Shown here one piece after another: positions 1-6,547 of a DNA stretch of 10,315 nucleotides. Made by a program: the position numbers and the translations under genes. How positions within the stretch are numbered: the stretch's first letter is position 1; every line of letters starts with the position of its first letter. The notes under the pieces were generated by a model, which was not told where the DNA came from, searched no databases, and saw only the letters and a program-made list of their open reading frames with translations. Source of the DNA: Phoronis ovalis (Eukaryota > Phoronida > Phoronidae); assembly GCA_028565635.1 (NCBI GenBank), contig JAOXYB010065190.1, forward strand, positions 1 through 10,315. The letters run 5' to 3'.

Positions 1-220
1 TCACCTTACCTGTCATAACCATAGTTGTTAATGATATCTTGTTGTCACCTTACCTGTCATAACCATAGTTGTTAATGATATCTTGTTGTCACCTTACCTG
101 TCATAACCATAGTTGTTAATGATATCTTGTTGTCACCTTACCTGTCATAACCATAGTTGTTAATGCTGTCTTGTTGTCACCTTACCTGTCATAACCATAG
201 TTGTTAATGATATCTTGTTG
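1..220. repeat. 44-bp tandem array, five exact-length copies, straddling the exon 7 donor
   Basis: Copies start at 1, 45, 89, 133 and 177, each exactly 44 bp. They are identical except for copy 4, which has GCTGTC where the others have GATATC. On the minus strand each unit carries GACAG|GTAAGG, so five identical consensus 5' splice sites occur with first intron bases at 185, 141, 97, 53 and 9. The copy at 177-220 is the functional one, joined to exon 7. The array starts at the window edge and may continue beyond it. The near-identity of the copies suggests recent expansion or homogenisation. Confidence 0.97.
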
Positions 221-3200
221 CATTTGTTTAGTCTCTGCTATATACTGTTCAAGGTTGGATGCAGAAGCAGCAGGGAGCACTCCAGGGATGTACTTCGCAA
301 ACAATACAGGATTTAATTTACAAAATTCTGAAAACAGTAACCATAATTACCCATTGATAGTTTTCATGACAGATGGTAACACTAGTTAAAATATGAACTA
401 CCAGCTGTTTATATTAATTTTACCATATATTGTTTATCGGGTAAAATATTGAAATCAGACATCAATTTGCATTGAACGAAAGTTTAATATTTACTTTTCA
501 GTAACAGACTGTTCAGTAACCGACTTTTTAGCAAGAATGTCTACAGGCTTAAATAATAATAATTTTAAACGAGATGTAAATTGCAAATTAATGCCATTTC
601 TCGGATATCAAATACAGAAGGTGAAACTACGTATTTATAGCAGAACATACATAGCACTGGTATTTTATGGCAATGAAGTCTGCCTTTACACCAGTTAAAT
701 ATGATAGTTACCTGAGTCTAAATATAATGGTTACCCGAGTTTAAATACAATGGTTACCTGGGTTTAAACTGTACAGGTTTTTCACTAATGTTGCCATGAT
801 AGGAGGCGCCACAGCAAAAGGCGTCACTTGCGCTTCTGCTAACAGAGCTGGAAATAAAAAAGAACTTTTAGTTGATATTAACTCCACACAATGTACTGAA
901 TCTGGGAGTTAAGATGTGAAAGTAAGATGTTGGGTAAGTTTAGCCTGAGCACAACACTGTACCGGCAGATTTTATATATTCTTGGGTCCGGGCTGCGATA
1001 TTTTTTCTGGCTAGGAAGAGAACCTCACAAATGTAAGCATGCCACTCTATAATCAAATCTATTAAAAACCTCCTGTACAATACTTCTGGCAACTTGGCAG
1101 GTATACATCATTGAGACTTTCTTATGTGTTTTATAAATTTAATGAAATGTTTTACTTTTATATTATAAAGTACATAAGAAGAATCTCTCTACTTACGTAA
1201 CAGCACCTGAATGTGCTCTTCAGCAACTTTTATTGTGAACAGCTTCCGTAGTTCTGTGTTCAAGTCTGTTTTTAGTTTACTTTCTATATAAAATCGATTC
1301 TAAAAATATATGAAATAGTCCTTTAACTTACAGCATAAATACATTACGACAGAAGTAAACCTTTAAAATAATTTAATGGCAATTATTTCCTTATTACAGT
1401 CTCGTGAATAAAGACATTAAGGGGATATTAGCCAGATTGAGACTAAACTTGGACGCCCCGATAATAATTAACCCCGGCTTTGTATTTATCTTGCATACTT
1501 AATTAAGTTACAATTGTTTATAAGATAACAAAAACACTGAATAATGCATTTCTATTTGAATAAATGTGCACAAATATTAATTGAAAAACTTAAAGACTCT
1601 AACCTAAATGTACTATGTAGTTCTTTGGTCACTATGCTGACACGTGTGACGTAGCAATTGTGTGTAGAGTTACCTACCATGTAATTAAATATCGGCACCA
1701 CTCCTGTCAGTGCTTGGAGATATTGTGACGTTGCAAAACCAAATTGCTCTACATATTCATGGGGAGATTTTTCTCGGAGCTGAAGTGTAATTTAATATTC
1801 TGCTGCTTATTATATGAAAAAAACCCAAATTATTTCACAAAAACAACACATTTTTCCAAAGAAATGTTCCAAATTCTTTGGTTCATCCGCAGTTCATTTA
1901 TTCTTGCCCAGTCCTTAACAGTGATGCAAATACTGAGTGTAAAATACAATAACAACATGGCCTACACTGACATGTAATCACTGAAACTCCAAGTAGATTT
2001 CTATGACGGTAACAACAATAAAACAAATTCCTGGTCAAGAAAACATTTTGTTTCAGCTCTCTCCTCAGCATGACATATATTGCCTCCCACCTCATGGCAA
2101 TACAGCCTTTAGTCTCCCGGGAATATATCAGTGCCAGCTGTATTCTGTGTTAACGCACTATGCACAGTATCCTACGGGACTTATCATGAGAGTACCGTGG
2201 ACGTTAACAGGGGAAATTTAAAGATGGCAGTACCAGCACTTCCTTAAACTTCAGACACATAAGTTCAATCAAAAACATCGGAACATGTCCAACCGTGCTT
2301 GTAGCCCCATCTTAGAACTACGGATTCAGTGGCTAGCTGTGGTAAGTGGCTAGCTGTGGTGAATTCAATCTTTTACTAAATGAATATTTTCAATCAAAAA
2401 TTTCATTTTTTTGTTTGAAACTTCCAAAAAGCACTAATTTGAATTTGATTTTCCTTCAGGCCGTAAAAAATTGTTGTTTCTGTTGCATAGTAAGGAAAAA
2501 ATTGATTCAAAATTACTCAGTACAGACTTCCACAGGGACTGACATGTATATATATGCAGTACAGACTTCCACAGGGACTGATACATGTATACATATATAT
2601 ACATGTATATATCCAGTACAGACTTCCACAGGGACTGATACATGTATATATATCCAGTACAGACTTCCACAGGGACTGATACATGTATATATATATATAT
2701 CCAGTACAGACTTCCACAGGGACTGATACATGTATATATATCCAGTACAGCCTTCCACAGGGACTGATACATGTATATATATCCAGTACAGACTTCCACA
2801 GGGACTGATACATGTATATATCAGATTTGCCTACTGCAGTCCCAGTCAATAATAAATATGGTGGGAACCATTTTTAGCTTTTCCTGTCCTCTTTTCTACA
2901 CCCATAATACTTACACATGTATGTAATTTACACCCATAATACTTACACATGTATGTAATTTACACCCATGATACTTACACATGTATGTAATTCACACCCA
3001 TAATACTTACACATGTATGTAATTCCTGAGACACTTTTTGCAAATGAGTTTCTGTGTAACTGAGTAAGTCTCCATATAGTCTTTCTGAAAACTGTTTACA
3101 TACACACTTGTAAACGCAGCTAAAAAAAACAAAATTATGAATAATAAATGTTATCTCCGCGACAGTTCATTTAAATAACTCTTGTAAATTTTAAAAATAA

Positions 3201-4791
3201 TTGAAATATTTCAGAAACAATCTATACCAACACATAACAGCAGTTATTATTAATTAAGTCACTCAAAAAATTTTGGAAATGTTGTTGTCTATCTGTGTAC
3301 TGAATGTACGTCTATTTCGAAAGTATCTCTTTGTCAAGCGACTTATTAAAGCACATCCATTTAGAAAGTCTTTCACTCAGATAAAACAATCGCGGATTAT
3401 TTCTAGTTAGAATTTTAAACCAATAAAATGCGAGATCAGAGGACTGAGCTAGCATTCAGTTTTTTGCAAAATATCAGTTTTTCATCAAAAATCTCAGTCT
3501 TCATTAAGTTCTGATAAAATTGTGTTTGTAAATCTGACTAAAATTATGAACAGTTTAGGTGCATTTGTTCATTGATTTATTTTACTAACTACCACATATG
3601 ATTCCCTAGATCTTTTTGTAAGCAGTACCCTCTAGAAAAATCCAATGTACTCCTCATATGGACTCCAAGCTCCGATACGTTGCCCAAGTCGAACTCGTAT
3701 ATTCACTAAAACTGTACCTATACATCTGTTTGTAGGATATTGGTATATATCCTCCTGGACTTAAAGTTAGCACCTGACTCACAGCGTTCTAGCCGAGACC
3801 AGTATTCACTGAAAACCTACCTATACATCTGTTCGTAGGATATCGGTATATATTCTCCTGGACTTAAAGTCAGTAACTGATTTATAGCATGCTCTAACCG
3901 AGGCCAATATTCCATCTCGTAATCTTCAAGGGTGATTGTCATCATAACTACAATAATACACAACAGGAAAAACACTATAAACAGAAAGACAAGTATAAAA
4001 ACATCAATTGTTCTACACTTTGTATTCACATCTTAACAACTTTGTGGCGTATGTAGGATAAAGTATTATTGCTTTCTCAAGCCGGACCAATTTTCCGTCA
4101 GTACAAACTAGCTACTACTGCATGCACCCATTCGCGGCACATGTTTAAAATATTTATTTCATGACAGTTTCGTACTAGTTAACTCAATTTCTGTCCATTT
4201 AAGATAACATGTTAAGATAAAAACCACTTGGCCAGAATAGCCGTAGGCTGCCACAGGAGTGTACAGATATTATAAAAGAGTAGGAACAGAGGCTAGCTTT
4301 TTTTCAACTTCAAGGAAATGTTTCAGTCTGACACTAGTCTTAGCTTCATGACCATACTATTGCTTGCCTGCGGCAAAGCCGTATGGTCATAGCCCAGTTA
4401 CTGTTATCTTGAAGAGTATTGCTCAAGCTTCAAGTGATAGATAACCCAAGAATGAGTATCATACTCATAGACAAACAAAGCAACAATTTAGGTTTGAATT
4501 TATTGAATTTTTTTCTGCCGTGAGCGTTTTTGCAAGAGGCTAACTCCTACCGGTTTTAACACTATCTGGGCTTTGACAAGCGATAATACGGATAATAGGG
4601 TCATGTCATGAAGCTAGGACTAGTCGGACTCTGACACTGACAGTTTGACCAACATTTAATTCCGCAACAGCTTAGTACTACTAACCCATGCTACCTGGCC
4701 TCATTACTGACACAGGTTTTGTTTTTCCTAGATTAGGCTGGTTGCTTGTTATCTCATTGTTTTGTATGCCATCTTCCATTGGCTCATCCAT
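1..4791 (-). CDS. CACUL1: CACUL1-like cullin-domain gene, seven exons seen, 3' end outside the window
   Basis: Predicted ortholog of CDK2-associated cullin-domain protein 1. In vertebrates this is known as a cell-cycle protein that binds CDK2 and promotes G1/S; it has cullin repeats but no RBX-binding cullin C-terminus. Coding joins 4791-4695, 3947-3821, 3119-3011, 1779-1678, 1299-1197, 847-758 and 327-186. Every intron is GT-AG and all six junction phases agree (1, 2, 0, 0, 1, 1), giving 256 complete codons plus two bases. Landmarks recalled from the vertebrate protein are [41 protein letters not shown] and [11 protein letters not shown]. The N-terminus is much shorter than the human one. 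One or more 3' exons lie left of base 1. Introns are 747, 701, 1231, 378, 349 and 430 bp. The 378- and 349-bp introns (1300-1677, 848-1196) show nothing notable. The others carry the repeats listed separately. Gene identity is from memory; the exon structure is read from sequence. Confidence 0.87.
186..327 (-). CDS. CACUL1: CACUL1 exon 7, last exon visible
   Basis: Starts by completing Glu across the junction, then [19 protein letters not shown], followed by [18 protein letters not shown] and NNYGYD plus two bases. This corresponds to the vertebrate stretch LFSKFIPNILPPA through QRELIQNGF, close to the C-terminus. The acceptor CTGTTTTCAG is at 328-329. The donor GACAG|GTAAGG has its intron starting at 185. 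The last 35 exon bases lie inside a 44-bp unit repeated five times down to the window edge. Reading through the donor gives a stop at once (GAC AGG TAA), so either splicing occurs here or the protein ends after YDR. Vertebrate CACUL1 continues for roughly 20-30 residues more, favouring splicing. Confidence 0.9.
697..765. repeat. 23-bp tandem array, three copies, straddling the exon 6 donor
   Basis: Copies lie at 697-719, 720-742 and 743-765 with a few substitutions between them. The exon-side copy (743-765) contains the last 8 coding bases of exon 6 and the donor CCCAG|GTAACC. The two intronic copies keep donor-like cores CTCGG|GTAACC (intron base 734) and CTCAG|GTAACT (711). Confidence 0.92.
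758..847 (-). CDS. CACUL1: CACUL1 exon 6
   Basis: Two bases, 29 codons and one base: P(split)[18 protein letters not shown], then [11 protein letters not shown]. This matches the vertebrate block MPLLLEAQSTPF followed by MANIVKGLYTLRPE. The acceptor TTATTTCCAG is at 848-849. The donor CCCAG|GTAACC has its intron starting at 757. The last 8 exon bases and 15 intron bases are repeated three times (697-765). Confidence 0.9.
1197..1299 (-). CDS. CACUL1: CACUL1 exon 5
   Basis: 34 codons plus one base: [20 protein letters not shown], then [14 protein letters not shown]. This matches the family blocks NKFYIETKL and LFTEHVAEKHI. The acceptor TATTTTTAG is at 1300-1301. The donor TTAC|GTAAGT has its intron starting at 1196. 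No repeat is seen at this donor. Confidence 0.92.
1678..1779 (-). CDS. CACUL1: CACUL1 exon 4
   Basis: Exactly 34 codons, from [14 protein letters not shown] to [10 protein letters not shown], phase 0 at both ends. The acceptor ACACTTCAG is at 1780-1781. The donor ATG|GTAGGTA has its intron starting at 1677. The end of this exon and the start of exon 5 together make the [13 protein letters not shown] helix typical of cullin repeats (I/YMNKFYIE in the vertebrate protein). No tandem repeat is present at this donor. Confidence 0.9.
2328..2361. repeat. 17-bp tandem duplication
   Basis: AGTGGCTAGCTGTGGT(A/G) occurs twice back to back within CACUL1 intron 3. The copies differ only at the last base. 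No function is suggested. Confidence 0.85.
2518..2822. repeat. About 41-bp minisatellite, seven copies, with TA-rich variable tails (CACUL1 intron 3)
   Basis: The core CAGTACAGACTTCCACAGGG followed by ACTGATACATG recurs with starts at 2518, 2557, 2614, 2655, 2702, 2743 and 2784. Spacing varies from 39 to 57 bases because each core is followed by an ACATGTATATATA tail of different length. Copy 6 has one core change (CAGC for CAGA). Long open frames on both strands here are a product of the repeat. No good donor or acceptor sits in the unit. The rest of this 1231-bp intron (1780-2517, 2823-2897) shows nothing I can name apart from the 17-bp duplication at 2328-2361. Confidence 0.95.
2898..3025. 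repeat. 32-bp tandem array, four copies, straddling the exon 3 donor
   Basis: Copies lie at 2898-2929, 2930-2961, 2962-2993 and 2994-3025, differing at only two or three positions. On the minus strand each holds ACATGT|GTAAGT, giving four intact consensus donors with first intron bases at 3010, 2978, 2946 and 2914. The copy at 2994-3025 includes the last 15 coding bases of exon 3; the other three are intronic. Confidence 0.96.
3011..3119 (-). CDS. CACUL1: CACUL1 exon 3, cullin-repeat segment
   Basis: Reads S(split)[19 protein letters not shown] and ends KVSQELHTC. The CVYKCVC block is diagnostic of the CACUL1/cullin N-terminal repeat. The acceptor is a run of T followed by AG at 3120-3121. 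The donor TGT|GTAAGT is a near-perfect consensus, with the intron starting at 3010. The exon is one base plus 36 codons and ends in phase 0. The last 15 exon bases and first 17 intron bases form the unit of a four-copy tandem array running into the intron. Confidence 0.9.
3701..3908. repeat. About 104-bp tandem duplication of the exon 2 end plus donor; the intronic copy is a decayed pseudo-exon
   Basis: The copy at 3804-3908 (105 bp) holds the last 88 bases of exon 2, its donor and 17 intron bases. The copy at 3701-3803 (103 bp) follows it directly in the intron and is clearly the same sequence with scattered substitutions. The second copy carries a net 2-bp deletion in the codons for EHAINQLL, so it is frameshifted. 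Its junction has become TATAG|GTACAG, a weakened donor, and it has no acceptor of its own. It is therefore a dead partial exon, older than the other donor-straddling arrays in this gene. Confidence 0.9.
3821..3947 (-). CDS. CACUL1: CACUL1 exon 2, first cullin-repeat segment
   Basis: Reads [20 protein letters not shown], then INQLL and [15 protein letters not shown]. This is the start of the cullin homology in CACUL1 and its most recognisable block. The acceptor is TATTATTGTAG at 3948-3949, and the donor TATAG|GTAGGT starts the intron at 3820. The exon enters in phase 1 and leaves in phase 2. A reading frame continues about 80 bases upstream of the acceptor as a hydrophobic stretch with its own ATG near 4029. 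I treat that as open intron sequence, not a membrane protein. The last 88 bases and the donor are duplicated just downstream (see the repeat at 3701-3908). Confidence 0.9.
4320..4637. mobile_element. Hairpin-rich segment with inverted ends in CACUL1 intron 1, MITE-like
   Basis: The ends are inverted copies: 4320-4352 matches the reverse complement of 4605-4637 at 26 of 33 positions, with CTAGC-TTCATGAC strongest. Inside are three further palindromes. ATGACCATAC (4348-4357) pairs with GTATGGTCAT (4381-4390), with the smaller TTGCC-TGC-GGCAA inside its loop. GTTATCTTGAAG (from 4403) pairs in parts with CTTCAAG and AGATAAC (ending 4445). ATGAGTA-TCA-TACTCAT spans 4452-4468. The segment has no coding capacity. 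Size near 320 bp, inverted ends and lack of genes fit a non-autonomous DNA transposon. I could not confirm a target-site duplication, so the boundaries and class are inferred. Confidence 0.5.
4695..4791 (-). CDS. CACUL1: CACUL1 exon 1 (coding part, start codon)
   Basis: Begins [13 protein letters not shown] and gives 32 codons plus one base. The ATG at 4791 has a good context (G at -3, G at +4). The proposed donor is CCAG|GTAGCATG, with the intron starting at 4694. This is the only nearby donor leaving phase 1, which exon 2 requires; reading on meets a stop three codons later. The segment is hydrophilic and poorly conserved, as the N-terminus of this family is, so homology does not support it. 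It is supported by phase, start context and the ETS-type promoter motif about 90 bp upstream. It is the least certain exon of the gene; a missed extra exon between it and exon 2 is possible. Confidence 0.6.
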
Positions 4792-4860
4792 CGCAGAGTT
4801 CAAGTAAAATTAGAAATAACACATAATACAAAATGACCCACTTCCAACCTATTCCGCAAA

Positions 4861-4920
4861 CCAATTTCCGATAGGACGTAAACCGGAAGTTGGGTGAGCT
4901 CGTTGCGCCACCTATTGATT
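4861..4920 (-). promoter_or_regulatory. Candidate CACUL1 promoter patch with ETS site
   Basis: The minus strand reads ACTTCCGGT at 4882-4890, an ETS/GABP consensus typical of TATA-less promoters of housekeeping and cell-cycle genes. It lies about 90 bp upstream of the proposed ATG at 4791. The stretch is more CpG-containing than its surroundings (ACGTAAACCGG, CTCGTTGCGCC). No TATA box is evident. The transcription start itself cannot be placed from sequence. A reading frame across 4784-5014 on the minus strand is regarded as promoter and 5' UTR, not a gene. Confidence 0.4.
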
Positions 4921-5581
4921 GAAAGAAAAGATTTGGATGACAATTTCGCAGTACCGTAGGATAATCCCCCAAGGGTAAATCTTTATGGAAAAGGAAAAAC
5001 AGAGGATAAAACAATAGAGATAGATCTGTATCAACTTTTTACGTTTGATTAAAGACAGGACAAAGAAAAAATTGGTTTGTAACAATCAAAACATGTATTT
5101 TGAATTATTAAATTTCTTTAAAGAATTTCATTGCATAGTGCCACACAGTAGAAAATACACATACACATGATAAGACATAATACTGGTTCATGAAGCGGAT
5201 ATAAAAAAAATAGCATCATCAATGCCTTAATATTAATGCACAACGGTATTACTAATTAATTTGCTGTTCTGGTTCCATTTTCACAGCAGAATTACTACGA
5301 CTAACTATACTGGCCTTGACAACTATAACAAACCTTGCTACTTTATCACCACACATTTTTATCGAACTGAAACATCTGAATTTAAAAAACTTAAGATCAA
5401 TTATTTACAATTTATAGTTCAATTACATTTGAACTAGTGCTCATTAACTTACCACCAGGTGGCAACAAAAAACAATAAATTCCTGAGACGGATGTTCAAA
5501 ACACAATAGATTCACAAAACTGCAATACATGATTACAAGCAATGCCTCAGTTATTGGTACTACAATCAGTAAAGCTAAAAC

Positions 5582-5714
5582 TTATATACTGTCCTTATAT
5601 TAATGTACTGTCGTTATAATTATATACTGTCCTTATATTAATGTACTGTCGTTATAATTGTATACTGTCCTTATATTAATGTACTGCCCTTATAATTATA
5701 TACTAACCTCATAA
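5582..5714. repeat. 38-bp tandem array, three copies plus a partial fourth
   Basis: Units at 5582-5619, 5620-5657 and 5658-5695 share TTATATACTGTCCTTATATT followed by AATGTACTGTCGTTATAA; a decayed partial copy follows at 5696-5714. Each unit is itself roughly two halves around the word TACTGTC, implying an older 19-bp unit. The array lies in spacer or 3' UTR. Confidence 0.92.
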
Positions 5715-5726
5715 TTGTCATTCTAT

Positions 5727-6030
5727 CAATTTAACATAAGAAAATATTAACACCTAACCTCTCTAAGTTTGTCAAAATACAAATGTGCATACTTTACTGG
5801 TAGTTTTTGCATCTGATCTATAAATCTAAAACAATCTAAATTAACATCACTATTCCAATGCCTTATTAATAGTATTCACAAATTTAATACAAGAATATTT
5901 TAACAACATTTTAATTTCCATAAATACAAATGTATATATCTTGCTGATGTTTTTTTTGCATACTATCTATAAATCTAAAACGAGATTTACTTAAATCTAC
6001 GCCTTTGTTCCAATGCCATTTTAAATATTT
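5727..6030. repeat. Diverged tandem repeat of about 150 bp, two copies, with a coding-like relic on the minus strand
   Basis: Shared words in the same order, including ATACAAATGT, TTTTTGCAT, TCTATAAATCTAAAAC and CCAATGCC, recur at offsets of 149 to 155 bases; a third partial copy may follow 6030. On the minus strand the left copy is open for 42 codons (5747-5875) without an ATG. It reads RHWNSDVNLDCFRFIDQMQK, then LPVKYAHLYFDKLRE. The right copy reads WHWNKGVDL and FRFIDSMQK, then shifts frame before a segment like YIHLYLWKL. I do not recognise the family. It may be a decayed mobile-element or gene fragment that was duplicated, or chance. Confidence 0.6.
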
Positions 6031-6547
6031 AAAATACTAAAATATAAAGTTTCTACTGCTGCAGATTATTCCCACAATGCGTGTTCAACTTTTCTTCAGA
6101 CGCACCTAATTATTATGTAAGGCCTAATTAACATATTCAAATAAAACAATAACACTGTTACACTGGCCAGAAACTTGTATCAAAACAATCCCATCTTCAA
6201 ACAACTATAACACTACAATTAACAAATTCATTCAATTCATTTACAAACAGTTATAAAATAATATTATCAATCTGAGAAAACCTGCTACAGAAACAAACAG
6301 TTATTACAGCAACACATAATGCTGCAGGTACCACCAAGGAACAGCCCTACTAATTATGCCAGGTTTGCAAAAAGGGGGTCAACACTTCAAATTCAAATAC
6401 ATATCAAAATTCGCTCGTCATAGGCTTTCAGGTCATTATAAAAATAACAGCATGTAGAGAACACTGCAGTACGAAGACTTAGACAATGGCAGTGAACACA
6501 GAACATCAAACATATCTTGAAACTAATTATTGCTTTACGGTCGTTAC

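Larger units (their letters stand above)
4921..6547. other. Spacer between the two genes, including the zinc-finger gene's 3' UTR
   Basis: AT-rich, no convincing coding exon on either strand apart from a short coding-like relic (see 5727-6030). The 3' UTR of the zinc-finger gene must begin at 6547 and run leftwards. I find no canonical AATAAA on the minus strand here; ATTAAA variants occur at 5883-5888 and 5910-5915, so the 3' end is unplaced. Two repeat blocks (5582-5714, about 5727-6030) lie in the middle. 6031-6547 and 4921-5581 hold nothing else I can identify. Confidence 0.6.

Noticed and set aside
201-389. Plus-strand reading frame of 62 codons
   Set aside because: It is antisense to CACUL1 exon 7, whose minus-strand frame fits the family and its splice sites.
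2434-2849. Long overlapping frames rich in Tyr, Ile, Cys and Ser-Leu-Trp-Lys words
   Set aside because: They are translations of the 41-bp minisatellite in different frames, with no start or splice context.
3817-4029. Minus-strand frame that looks like a small membrane protein (hydrophobic stretch followed by EDYEMEYWP)
   Set aside because: The hydrophobic part is open intron sequence before the acceptor at 3948-3949; the rest is CACUL1 exon 2.
4784-5014. Minus-strand 76-codon frame beginning MFYPLFFLF
   Set aside because: It spans the ETS-type promoter patch and overlaps the proposed CACUL1 start in another frame; it has no recognisable domain.
5404-5520. Possible extra minus-strand exon ending in CACCTGGTG|GTAAGT near 5455
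   Set aside because: The donor-like word is good, but the preceding frame is short and low in information, with no acceptor or family match.
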